From: Mesorhizobium sp. B2-3-4
GTDB lineage: Bacteria > Pseudomonadota > Alphaproteobacteria > Rhizobiales > Rhizobiaceae
Direction: 5' to 3'
Length of the DNA stretch: 64,000 bases
NCBI RefSeq assembly: GCF_006442315.1
Contig: NZ_VFVY01000005.1
Location: 1-64,000, forward strand
In this document: piece by piece, positions 56,021 through 64,000 of the stretch
Numbering within the stretch: the stretch's first letter is position 1
How the letters are laid out: every line of letters starts with the position of its first letter
Translations under genes and position numbers: made by a program
The notes under the pieces: generated by a model
What the model was told of the DNA's origin: nothing
Databases searched by the model: none
What the model saw: only the letters and a program-made list of their open reading frames with translations

Positions 56021-57412
56021 TCAGACCACCCTGACGTAGCTCGTCATGCCCGATTTCTGGTGCTCGATGATGTGGCAATGCAGCAGCCAGTCGCCGGGAT
56101 TGTCGGCGACGAAGCCGAGGCTCACCTTCTCGTTGGGCTGGATGAGATAGGTGTCCGAAATAAGCGGCTGCACCGGACGCGTCGATGACGACAGCACCTT
56201 GAAGCTCATGCCGTGCAGATGCATCGGATGCGATTGCGGCGTCAGGTTCTCCATGTCGATGACATAGCTTTTGCCGAGCTTCAGTTCCGCGAGCGGCGCT
56301 GTCGGATCCGGCGTGTCGCCCGGCCACGGCACCTTGTTGATGGCCCAGAAAGAATAGCCGAGCGTGCCGCATATGCTGTCGCTCGGCACATTTTCCGCCG
56401 TGGCGCTGAGCGAGAGGGCAATATGCTGGGCGCTGGAGAGATCTACCTCCGCGACTGGATTCATTTCCAGGGGCGCAAGATCACGGATGTCCCGCTTGAG
56501 CGAATTGCCCGTCGCGCGCAGCGTCGCGAGCACCTTGGGCTTGGTGCCCCTGACGTCGCGCAGGCCGACGATCGCGCCCTCGTCATCGGGCATACGGACG
56601 GCGAGTTCCATGCGCTGCCCCGGCCCGAGCAGCAAGGCGTCGGGCGAAAAGCGCTGCGGCACCGGATTGCCGTCCAGCGCGATGACCTCGGCCTCGGCGC
56701 CGTCGACGCGGAAGGCGTAGATGCGGGTCACATCTGATATTGCCACCCGTAGCCGCACCAGCCCGCCGGCGGGCGCGTCATATTGCGGCTGGTCGAGCCA
56801 GTTGGCCGTGCGCACCGTGCCATAGGTGCCGGTCCTTGCCGCATCGCGCGGCCGGAACTGGTCGATGAACTGGGCGTCGTCGCCGAGCCGCCAGTCGCGC
56901 AGGTTGAGCACCATCTCGGCATCGAATTTCGGATCGTTCGGGTTTTCCACAACGATCACGCCGGTCAGGCCGTGGCCCATCTGCTCCAGCGTGTTGCAGT
57001 GCGGATGATACCAGAAGGTGCCGGCGTCCGGCGGGGTGAAGACGTAGTCGAAATGGTCACCGGTGTAGACATAGGGCTGAACCAGGAACGGCACGCCATC
57101 CATCTTGTTCGGCACGCGGATGCCGTGCCAGTGGATTGTCGTGGGATCGTCGATGGCGTTGACCAGGCGCGCGGCGAAGGGTTCGCCCTTCTTCATCCTG
57201 ATCACCGGCGGCATGCCGGCATTGCCATAGGTCAGCACGTTGTTGGTCTGGCCTCCATCCATCAGCCTGGCCTGGATTTTCGCCGTTCGCAGCTCTATCG
57301 GCTCAGGCGTCGCGGCCCAGCCGCCCAGCCGGCCCATGGCGGCGAGCCCGGCCCCGCCCAGGCCGGCAACCGCCGCCGTTCTGAGAAGTGCGCGGCGTGT
57401 GAGTATGGTCAT
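56021..57412 (-). CDS. Tat-exported multicopper oxidase
   Basis: 463 residues from MTILTRRALLRTAAVAG; GGAG ten bases upstream supports this ATG over 57424. The twin-arginine signal peptide TRRALLRTAAVAGLGGAGLA marks export of the folded, copper-loaded enzyme. All four copper motifs are visible: HWHGIRVPN, WYHPHCNTLEQMGHGL, HPMHLHG and LLHCHIIEHQKSGM. Length and order fit laccase/CueO-like enzymes with three cupredoxin domains. Substrate may be phenolics or Cu(I); there is no Met-rich insert seen in CueO, so laccase-like activity is as likely. Confidence 0.93.
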   Translation of the reverse strand: MTILTRRALLRTAAVAGLGGAGLAAMGRLGGWAATPEPIELRTAKIQARLMDGGQTNNVLTYGNAGMPPVIRMKKGEPFAARLVNAIDDPTTIHWHGIRVPNKMDGVPFLVQPYVYTGDHFDYVFTPPDAGTFWYHPHCNTLEQMGHGLTGVIVVENPNDPKFDAEMVLNLRDWRLGDDAQFIDQFRPRDAARTGTYGTVRTANWLDQPQYDAPAGGLVRLRVAISDVTRIYAFRVDGAEAEVIALDGNPVPQRFSPDALLLGPGQRMELAVRMPDDEGAIVGLRDVRGTKPKVLATLRATGNSLKRDIRDLAPLEMNPVAEVDLSSAQHIALSLSATAENVPSDSICGTLGYSFWAINKVPWPGDTPDPTAPLAELKLGKSYVIDMENLTPQSHPMHLHGMSFKVLSSSTRPVQPLISDTYLIQPNEKVSLGFVADNPGDWLLHCHIIEHQKSGMTSYVRVV

Positions 57413-57517
57413 CGGATGCTCCATGAGGGCGGACGGATGCCCCGGAATACCGGCGCCATAGCAGGGAACGGCTCCCCTATGCCAACGAAACCTTGCTGAC
57501 GGCGGACTTGCCCGCCT

Positions 57518-60500
57518 CTAATGCAACGCGGCCAGCAGGGCCTGTGCCTCGGCAAGGTTCTTCTCCGAACCGGCGGTGAGGTCGTCCATCTTGCGCTCAC
57601 GGAAGATGACCAGCGCGTCCTGGCAGGCGGCGATCGCCTCCTCGGCCAGCGCCTTGTCCTTGCGGGCGGCCCCGAGATCGGTCAGCACGTCGCACAGGCT
57701 GTCCTGCGTGAAAGCGATGCCAGGCACGGCATTGATCTTCTTCTGCACCGCGATCGCCTCGCGCAGGATCGGCACCGCCTCCTCGAAACGGGCGACATTG
57801 TTCTCGGCGCGGCCGGCCAGCGTCATGTTGTACCCGACTTCGTTCTGCAGATTGGCCCAGCGTTCGGGATCGCGGTCGCGGTCGACCTGCTCGGCGAGCG
57901 CCCGGTTGACGGTGATCGCCTCGTCGAACACGGCGGCGGACGGTTCCTTCCCGCCGATCATGCTCAGGACATTGGCCAGGCTCGCCTGGGTGGCCGCCCA
58001 GCGCTCGGGATCACGGGCCCGGCTACGCGTGGCCTGGATGGTCCGGTAGATGCCGGCCGAACGCTCGAGCAAGGCGACATCGTTGCGCCAGTAGCCCAGC
58101 GTCGACAGGGCGCTCGCCAGATTGGCCTGGTTGCGCAGCCAGCCGCCATTGTCCCGGTCGGGGGTGATGATGGTGAGCGCCGCTTCATAGGCCTGGACGG
58201 ATTTCGCCATCGCATCGGGATCCGAAGCGGCACTTGCCTGCATCATCCTGGCATTGCCGAGATCGCTCTGGATCGACGCCCAGCGCGTGCGGTCCGGCTG
58301 CGTGGCGTAGAAGGCAAGGGCCGCCTCTTGCGCCGTGGCCGCCTTCGCGTAGAGCGAGGGATCCTTGCTGCTGCCGGCGAGATAGTAATAGGCGTTGCCG
58401 AGATCGCCCTGGAGCTGGGCGCGATCCCCGGCAGCGGTCGCCGGATCATAAGCCGGCAAGGCCGCCTCAAGCGCCGTGACCGACTGGGCGAAATCATTGC
58501 CGTCCTGCATCCGGTCGCCCAGCAAAAGCAGCGCGAAGCCGAGGCCCCATTGCGTTGCCGCCCGGGCTTCCGGATCGCTGTCGGCAGTCTGTACGTCCAG
58601 CGCCGCGCGGTATGCGACCACCGAGCGCTGCAGCGCCTCGGTCGGGCCGTCAGCTGAATTGCCCAGCATGGAGAGCGCGGCGCCGAGCCGGTATTGCGTC
58701 TTGGCCCAGTCCTTCGGAGCACTCGTCTTGCTCCGCACCGTGAGTGCCGCGTCATAGGCGGCGATTGCCTGTTCGAGGATCGACTTGTCGGCGGCACGAT
58801 CGCCCCAGCTGGACAGCGCGCCGCCAAGGCCATGCTCGATCGAGGCGAATTCCGTCGGCGCCGCGGTGGCGGTGTAGACTTCGGCGGCGCTGCGATAAGC
58901 GGCCACCGACTGCTGGAGATAATCGATGCCGGTGTCACGCTCGCCAAGCGTGGCGTAGACCGAACCGAGATTCTGCTTGAGCGAGGCCCAGTCGAGCGGC
59001 AGTTTTTCACGCGGGTACTCGGAAAGGGCCGCCTGATAGGCCGTTGCGGCCTGCAGCAGCAGATCCTTGTCGTCCTGCTTGTCGCCGAGACGTTGCAAGG
59101 CGTTGCCAAGCGTCAGCTGGCCGTTGGCCCAGCTTGCCGCCGCGTGCTCACGGGTCCACACGGAGAGTGCCGCCTCCGCTGCCTGTCTCGCCCGCTGCAA
59201 GGTGGCAATATCGCCGTCGATCTCTCCGATCGTCTCCAGCGCCGAGCTCATATTGTTCTGGATCGTCGCCCATTGCGCCGGCGCGCGCTCCCTGGTCATT
59301 TCCCCGGCCGCCGCCTCGTAGGCGGCGACGGATTGTTGCAGCGTGGCGACGTCATTGTCGCGCGCGCCGAGGCGAAACAGGGCGGCACCCAGATTGACCT
59401 GGCTCAACGCCCAGTCGAGCGGCACACGCTCGCGGCTATATTCGGTCAGCGCGGCACGGTGCGCCTCGATCGCGGCTTTGAAGCTGTCGCTGCCGGTTTC
59501 GCGCTCACCGAGTTCCGACAGCACGATGCCGAGATTGTTCTGCGTCGCCGCCCATTCGAGCGGCACCTTCTTCGAGCCCTGCACTTCGAGCGCGGCGCGC
59601 AATGTGGCGACAGCCTTGTCGAGCAGCGCGGTGCCGTTCTCGCGCTGGCCAAGCCGCCAGTAGACCGTGCCGAGATTGCCCGAGGTAGACGCCCAATCAT
59701 CGGGATAGGCATCGCGCGTATAGACGGTCAACGCCTGCTTGAAGGCGGCGGCAGCCTTGTCGAGGTTGTCGCGGCCGGCCTCGCGTTCGCCAAGCGTCGA
59801 GAGCGTCGTGGCAAGGTTGTTCTGGGTGGCTGCCCATTGCCGCGGTTTCTTTTCGGACGACACGTAGGTCAGGCTCTTTTCATAGGCCGTGACCGCCTGC
59901 AGCAGGAAGGCGTTGTCACCGGAGAACGCGCCCTGGTTGGAAAGCGCTTCGGCTTCCGCGCCCTTGTAGTACCAGGCGTCCTCCTCGCTCCATTTCTGCG
60001 CCTCGTCAAAGGCCTTGGCATAGTCCTGCGCCGCCTTCAGGTAATCGAAGGACAGCTCGTAGGTTTTGGCGCTGCTGGCAAAAACCGCCGCGAATTCCAG
60101 ACGGCGCGCCTTGAGATCGGCTTCGGCCTTGTCGACGGTGCTGGACAATTCGCCGACGCGCGCCTTGGCCTGTTCGTGGAATTTCTTAGCGGCATCCAGC
60201 GCGCCTTCCTGCACGGCCTGATCGGCCAGTTTGGAGAGCCTCACGATCTCAGGGTCCTGGCTTTTCAAGGCCGCCTGTTCGGCCAGCACCTGCTTCAGCC
60301 GCTCGGTCTGGCCGCGCAACAATTTGTCGAGCTCGGCCGGGTCCTTCGGCGTGTCGGTGCCGAGCGTCTTCAGCATGGCATAGAGCGCGTCCATCGGCAC
60401 GCCGCCGTCGCGCGATATGCTTTCAATCTGGCGGCGTTGGGGATCGGGCAAAGCCGAGATGGTGAGCAGGAGTTGTCGGCGCTCGGTGAGGATTTCACCC

Positions 60501-61360
60501 TCGTCGCCCTTGGGAGCCTCGGCCGGCGTGCCGAAATAGAGCAGCCGGCGCAGGCTTTCGTTGACCCAGGGCCGCTGCTGGCCATTGGTCTTGAGATAGA
60601 CTTCCTCGCCGACCATGCGCAGCACGGTGCCGAATTCCTCGCCGCCCATCGTGTCGATGTGGCGCAGGATTGCCGCCGCATAGGGGCTGTTGCCGTCGGC
60701 TGGACCATCCAGCGCCACTTTGCCGGGCTCGGCGGCGAAACCGATGACCTGACCAAGACTGTCGTCGGCCGAGCCCTGGGAAGGAGCGTTGCTCTTCAGC
60801 GCTACGACGCCGCGCGTCTCGCCAAGACCGCCGGCGCCGATCGGCTTGCCCTGGTCATCAGGGGCCAGCTTCAGCAATGTGCCCGGCGGGAACGGATCGT
60901 TGCGGCAGGCATCGAGGAGCACGATGGTGACCGGCACCTTGGCCTTCAGTTCGGCCACGATCGACGACAGCGGCACCAGCTTCTGGCCGGCATCGTCGAG
61001 CGCCGAGACATCGGCATCGACGGGAACCAGGAAATTCTCGCCGCCGGCCTCGATGCCATGGCCCGAATAGTAGATGACGGCGACGTCGGCGCCTTCGGCA
61101 TCGTCGACGAAACCCTCGAGATCGCGCTTCAGCTTGCGCGCGTCACGATTGGTGGCGACATCGGTCTCGAAGCCGAGCTTGTCGAACATTTCCTCGATGG
61201 CGCGGGCGTCGTTTTCGGGATTGGGCAGTTTGCCGACATGCTGATAGTCGGACTGGCCGATGATCAGCGCGACGCCCTTCAGCGCCTTGGGCTCTTCGGC
61301 CAGCGCCGGTGCCAGCGCGCACAGACAGAGCACCAGCGCGGCGACAAGCGCCACGCGCAT
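57518..61360 (-). CDS. Periplasmic caspase-like protease fused to a long TPR array
   Basis: 1280 residues from MRVALVAALVLCLC; starts at 61396 or 61417 would also place it in frame. Signal peptide (cleavage near ALA/EEP), caspase/peptidase C14 domain (about 28-270) with catalytic His101 in YYSGHGIE and Cys152 in LLDACRNDPF, a coiled segment (about 340-470), and about 16 TPR-like repeats of roughly 50 residues (about 490-1275), each carrying a WAxxQxNLG..L..LG motif. Bacterial metacaspases with TPRs exist, but an array of this length in the periplasm is striking. The protease may be controlled by ligand binding to the repeats. The product is otherwise unassigned and the gene stands alone. Confidence 0.85.
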   Translation of the reverse strand: MRVALVAALVLCLCALAPALAEEPKALKGVALIIGQSDYQHVGKLPNPENDARAIEEMFDKLGFETDVATNRDARKLKRDLEGFVDDAEGADVAVIYYSGHGIEAGGENFLVPVDADVSALDDAGQKLVPLSSIVAELKAKVPVTIVLLDACRNDPFPPGTLLKLAPDDQGKPIGAGGLGETRGVVALKSNAPSQGSADDSLGQVIGFAAEPGKVALDGPADGNSPYAAAILRHIDTMGGEEFGTVLRMVGEEVYLKTNGQQRPWVNESLRRLLYFGTPAEAPKGDEGEILTERRQLLLTISALPDPQRRQIESISRDGGVPMDALYAMLKTLGTDTPKDPAELDKLLRGQTERLKQVLAEQAALKSQDPEIVRLSKLADQAVQEGALDAAKKFHEQAKARVGELSSTVDKAEADLKARRLEFAAVFASSAKTYELSFDYLKAAQDYAKAFDEAQKWSEEDAWYYKGAEAEALSNQGAFSGDNAFLLQAVTAYEKSLTYVSSEKKPRQWAATQNNLATTLSTLGEREAGRDNLDKAAAAFKQALTVYTRDAYPDDWASTSGNLGTVYWRLGQRENGTALLDKAVATLRAALEVQGSKKVPLEWAATQNNLGIVLSELGERETGSDSFKAAIEAHRAALTEYSRERVPLDWALSQVNLGAALFRLGARDNDVATLQQSVAAYEAAAGEMTRERAPAQWATIQNNMSSALETIGEIDGDIATLQRARQAAEAALSVWTREHAAASWANGQLTLGNALQRLGDKQDDKDLLLQAATAYQAALSEYPREKLPLDWASLKQNLGSVYATLGERDTGIDYLQQSVAAYRSAAEVYTATAAPTEFASIEHGLGGALSSWGDRAADKSILEQAIAAYDAALTVRSKTSAPKDWAKTQYRLGAALSMLGNSADGPTEALQRSVVAYRAALDVQTADSDPEARAATQWGLGFALLLLGDRMQDGNDFAQSVTALEAALPAYDPATAAGDRAQLQGDLGNAYYYLAGSSKDPSLYAKAATAQEAALAFYATQPDRTRWASIQSDLGNARMMQASAASDPDAMAKSVQAYEAALTIITPDRDNGGWLRNQANLASALSTLGYWRNDVALLERSAGIYRTIQATRSRARDPERWAATQASLANVLSMIGGKEPSAAVFDEAITVNRALAEQVDRDRDPERWANLQNEVGYNMTLAGRAENNVARFEEAVPILREAIAVQKKINAVPGIAFTQDSLCDVLTDLGAARKDKALAEEAIAACQDALVIFRERKMDDLTAGSEKNLAEAQALLAALH

Positions 61361-61606
61361 GCGTATCGTTTCGACTGCTACCCACCCAAGCCGCATCGCC
61401 CACCCCGGAACCCGCAAGACGCGATCTTTCCCGAAGAGATGGCATCATGATGACCAACGGATGGCAAGTCAGGGTGCATCAGGTGTTCCCATTGGGACCG
61501 CTGCGATGCCGGCTGGCTTTCGCGCCGGGAGCGATTAGTGTTCGGCAGGAAGTCGCCGCCGGCCGGACGGGTCTCGGCGTCATGGGTTTCGATGGGGAGA
61601 TTTGCG

Positions 61607-62377
61607 ATGTCCGAATACACGCCGAAATTCGATCTGACCGGCAAGGTGGTGCTGGTCACCGGTGCCTCGCGCGGCATCGGCCGCGCCTGTGCATTGGCCT
61701 GCGCCGGCTCCGGCGCCGACATGGTGGTCGGCGTGCGCAGCAAGGCGGACGGGGCAGAGCTTGCCGCCGAGATAGAAGGCCTGGGCCGGCGGGCGCTTGC
61801 CGTGCAGATGGACGCGACCGATCTCGCCACGGTGCGCAAGGGCGTCGCCGACGCGCATGCCGCCTTCGGCCGCATCGACGTCCTGGTCAACAATGTCGGG
61901 CTCGGACCCGAGAACCTGGCGGAGAACGTCACCGAGGAGGATTTTGACCTCACCGTGAACGTCAACCTCAAGGGCACGTTCTTCACCACGCAGGCGGTCG
62001 GGCGGCTGATGATCGCGCAGAAATCGGGCCGCATCATCAACATCTCCTCGCAGGCCGGCACGGTGACGCTGAAGGGCGAGGCGATCTATTGCATGACCAA
62101 GGCGGCGATCAACCATCTGACGCGCTGCCTGGCGGCGGAATGGGCGCAGCACAAGATCGCCGTCAACAGCGTGGCGCCGACCTTCATCTGGACCGACGGC
62201 ACGCGGCCGTCACTGGCCGAACCGGATTTCCACGCCCATGTGCTGGGCCACATCCCGCTCGGCCGCATCGGCGATCCGATCGACGTGGCGGGCACCGTGG
62301 TGTTCCTCGCCTCGCCGGCGGCGTCGCTGATCACCGGCGCCAACATAATGGTCGATGGCGGTTGGTCGGTGGCGTAG
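61607..62377 (+). CDS. Short-chain dehydrogenase/reductase
   Basis: 256 residues from MSEYTPKFDLTGKVVLVTGA; GGGGAGA before this ATG selects it over 61538. Motifs TGASRGIGRACALA (cofactor), NNVG, NISSQAG (Ser) and YCMTKAAI (Tyr and Lys) plus C-terminal GANIMVDGGWSVA define a classical SDR. The substrate is unknown. It is followed by a convergent alpha/beta hydrolase. Confidence 0.88.
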   Translation: MSEYTPKFDLTGKVVLVTGASRGIGRACALACAGSGADMVVGVRSKADGAELAAEIEGLGRRALAVQMDATDLATVRKGVADAHAAFGRIDVLVNNVGLGPENLAENVTEEDFDLTVNVNLKGTFFTTQAVGRLMIAQKSGRIINISSQAGTVTLKGEAIYCMTKAAINHLTRCLAAEWAQHKIAVNSVAPTFIWTDGTRPSLAEPDFHAHVLGHIPLGRIGDPIDVAGTVVFLASPAASLITGANIMVDGGWSVA

Positions 62378-62389
62378 CTTCCCGGCGTC

Positions 62390-63208
62390 CTAGCCCTTGT
62401 CGACACTTTCCAGGAAGCGAACGAAGATCGGGTTGAAGCGATCGGGCGAATCCCAGAACGGCGCATGGCCCGATTTGTCGAGCAGATGCGCCTTGCCTTC
62501 CCACAGGTTGGAGAACTTCACGGCCGAGACGAAGTCCGTATTGACGAACGGCTCGTCGATGCCGTTGAGGACGGCGATCGTCGGCGTCTTGCCGGCGACG
62601 ATCTCGCGCTGGTTGCGGCCGGTGCCGGCGGCGAATTTCTCGAACATCAGGCGCCGCGCACGGCCGTCGGTGCGCGCCACTGTATCGAGGAGGAACGGCT
62701 CGAACGGCTCGCCGCAGGTGCTGCGCGCATAGGCCTCGACATCGACGGCGGTAAAGCTCTCCTGCCCGGCCAGGTGCATATGCGGGCTGGGCTTGAAGCC
62801 GTTGCCGACCTCTTCCGGTGCTACGGGCGGGGTGCCCGTGATCATCAGCCCGAGCAGGCCGGGATAGCGGTCGATCATCTCCAGCCCGATATGGCCGCCG
62901 AGCGACCAGCCGAAGACGACGGCCTTGCCGACGCCGAGCAGGCCGAGCACTTCGGTCATCGCGTCGGCATAGCCTTCCATGCTGTAGGAGCGGTCGGGAT
63001 CGACGGCGTCGCCGGACGCGCCGTGGCCAGGAAGGTCGGGGGCGATCATGTGGTAGCGCTCGCCGAGCGGGCTCTCGAGCTGGTTGCGGAACACGGCGCC
63101 GGAAGACGAATTGCCGTGGATCAGCAGCACGGCGGTGCCTTTGCCGCCGCTCTCGCGAACGGCGATCCTGCCGTGGCTGGTTTCAAGGGTCTTCTGCGAG
63201 GTCGTCAT
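62390..63208 (-). CDS. Alpha/beta hydrolase
   Basis: 272 residues from MTTSQKTLETSHGRIAV; GGAGCGG before the ATG. The oxyanion loop LIHGNSSSGAVF, nucleophile elbow GWSLGGH (Ser near 98), acid in LNGIDEPF and His in KSGHAPFWDSP make a complete catalytic triad. Resembles carboxylesterases or haloperoxidase/epoxide hydrolase-like members. Substrate unknown. It diverges from the ABC binding protein gene, with 191 bases between. Confidence 0.85.
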   Translation of the reverse strand: MTTSQKTLETSHGRIAVRESGGKGTAVLLIHGNSSSGAVFRNQLESPLGERYHMIAPDLPGHGASGDAVDPDRSYSMEGYADAMTEVLGLLGVGKAVVFGWSLGGHIGLEMIDRYPGLLGLMITGTPPVAPEEVGNGFKPSPHMHLAGQESFTAVDVEAYARSTCGEPFEPFLLDTVARTDGRARRLMFEKFAAGTGRNQREIVAGKTPTIAVLNGIDEPFVNTDFVSAVKFSNLWEGKAHLLDKSGHAPFWDSPDRFNPIFVRFLESVDKG

Positions 63209-63399
63209 GGGTCCGCTCCGTCTGGAATTGCCTTGTTTTCGTGCAGGTGCGCAGCAAAGCGCCACGGCTTCTATACCTTTGCGGGAACCATCTTCCCGGT
63301 CAGGTTGCATTGAAAAATCCTTTTCAAATAAGAACAATTATGCGTAGATTGTCAATTATCCAACTCCCGATGAACGGGAGGAAAACAGGGAACGGCACG

Positions 63400-64000
63400 A
63401 TGAAATCCAAATCCGCAGGCAACAGAATCCGCCATATGCTGATGAGCACCGCGATGATCGCGGCATTCGCCACGGCCAGCGCCCCCGCCTTCGCCGATGT
63501 CGTCAAGATCGGCCTGCTCGCGCCGATCACCGGTCCCGCCGCGGCCGACGGCCAGGAGTTCCAGCGCGGCGTACAGATGGCGATCGACGAGGCGAACGCC
63601 GCCGGCGGCGTTGCCGGCAACACGTTCGAACTGGTTGTCGGCGACGTCAAGGATCAGTCCGCCGGCAATGTCACCAGCGCGGTCGAGCGCCTGCTCGGCG
63701 ATCCCGGCGTCCAGTTCATGCTGACCGGCTACGCCAGCCTGACCAATTTCGAGATCGACAACATGGCCGAGGCCGAGATGCCCTACATGCTGGCGGCGAC
63801 CTCGCAGCAGACCAAGGACATCATCGCGCCGAACCCCGACAAATATATGTGCTGCTGGTCGCTGACGCCGTCCTTCGACGCCTACAATACCGACGTCACC
63901 CTGTTCGTCGAGAAGCTCGCCGCCGACGGCAAGATCACCTTGCCGACCAAGAAGGTCGCCATCATCTCCTCCGACAATGCCTATTCGAAGACGATCTCCG
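63400..64000 (+). CDS. Branched-chain-type ABC transporter substrate-binding protein (partial)
   Basis: First 200 residues of a periplasmic Peripla_BP_6 (LivK/HmuT-like amide or amino acid) protein, cut by the window end. N-terminal signal peptide (MLMSTAMIAAFATASAPAFA then DVVKIGLLAPITGP), and the family motifs GVQMAIDEANAAGGVAG and VTSAVERLLGDP. It would bind an amino acid, amide or aromatic acid for import. It diverges from the hydrolase gene. Confidence 0.9.
   Translation, partial: MKSKSAGNRIRHMLMSTAMIAAFATASAPAFADVVKIGLLAPITGPAAADGQEFQRGVQMAIDEANAAGGVAGNTFELVVGDVKDQSAGNVTSAVERLLGDPGVQFMLTGYASLTNFEIDNMAEAEMPYMLAATSQQTKDIIAPNPDKYMCCWSLTPSFDAYNTDVTLFVEKLAADGKITLPTKKVAIISSDNAYSKTIS

Noticed and set aside
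58694..61450. A 918-codon plus-strand frame opposite the caspase-TPR gene
   Set aside because: Antisense shadow; the repeated motifs are mirror images of the TPR coding sequence and no protein family is recognisable.

Overview
The window looks like a chromosomal segment of a high-GC alphaproteobacterium of the order Rhizobiales, most like Mesorhizobium. The signs are a CbrA/PdhS-type cell-cycle kinase flanked by a phasin and an acetoacetyl-CoA synthetase, an aSD-loop small RNA of the alphaproteobacterial alpha-r14 (cuckoo) type, a tRNA-His without the G-1 base, an ScfR/RamB-like regulator divergent from isocitrate lyase, and a zwf-pgl-edd operon. There are no rRNA genes, prophage, complete insertion sequences or CRISPR array. 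This is mostly metabolic core genome, with a polysaccharide locus, a toxin-antitoxin pair and a galactitol-type PTS cassette as the more accessory parts.

Layout. 1-4218: a lysine/2-aminoadipate degradation operon on the minus strand (DUF1338 2-oxoadipate dioxygenase HglS, FAD D-2-hydroxyglutarate dehydrogenase, and an ALDH7-type aldehyde dehydrogenase cut by the window edge), with a divergent LysR regulator. 4517-12019: tRNA-His, a three-hairpin sRNA, phasin, a TGCA-rich palindrome (candidate PhaR operator), the large multi-PAS histidine kinase, and acetoacetyl-CoA synthetase; the last gene and the phasin belong to the polyhydroxybutyrate cycle. 12263-14116: an AsmA-family protein preceded by three 19-bp tandem repeats. 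14244-18350: potFGHI putrescine importer with a strong terminator between potF and potG. 18676-23734: EamA exporter, scfR/aceA divergent pair, a small conserved-type protein, and a lone receiver protein. 23806-27537: HAD hydrolase and a puuA/puuB-like pair separated by a perfect 28-bp heptamer-built inverted repeat. The putrescine importer and puuAB would together import putrescine and feed it into the gamma-glutamyl pathway.

27925-35394: SH3-domain membrane protein, orphan MurF-like ligase with a Cys-rich tail, SDR, and the Entner-Doudoroff genes zwf-pgl-edd. 35464-38654: a membrane protein with an N-terminal DNA-binding domain and periplasmic TPRs upstream of a secreted von Willebrand A protein. 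38814-40740: folD and a GlxA-type AraC regulator.

40923-50389: an exopolysaccharide locus (Wzz/GNVR protein without tyrosine kinase domain, flippase, four glycosyltransferase-like genes, O-antigen-ligase/Wzy-type polymerase). 50450-52003: proC and vapBC. 52086-55987: SAF-domain oxidoreductase divergent from PTS IIC-IIA-IIB. 56021-61360: Tat-exported multicopper oxidase and a periplasmic caspase fused to about 16 TPR-like repeats. 61607-64000: SDR, alpha/beta hydrolase and a branched-chain-type ABC binding protein truncated by the window end.

Most products are recognised from motifs read in the translated sequence. No homology search was available, so specificities (sugar of the PTS, glycan of the polysaccharide locus, substrate of the Mur-like ligase) remain open.
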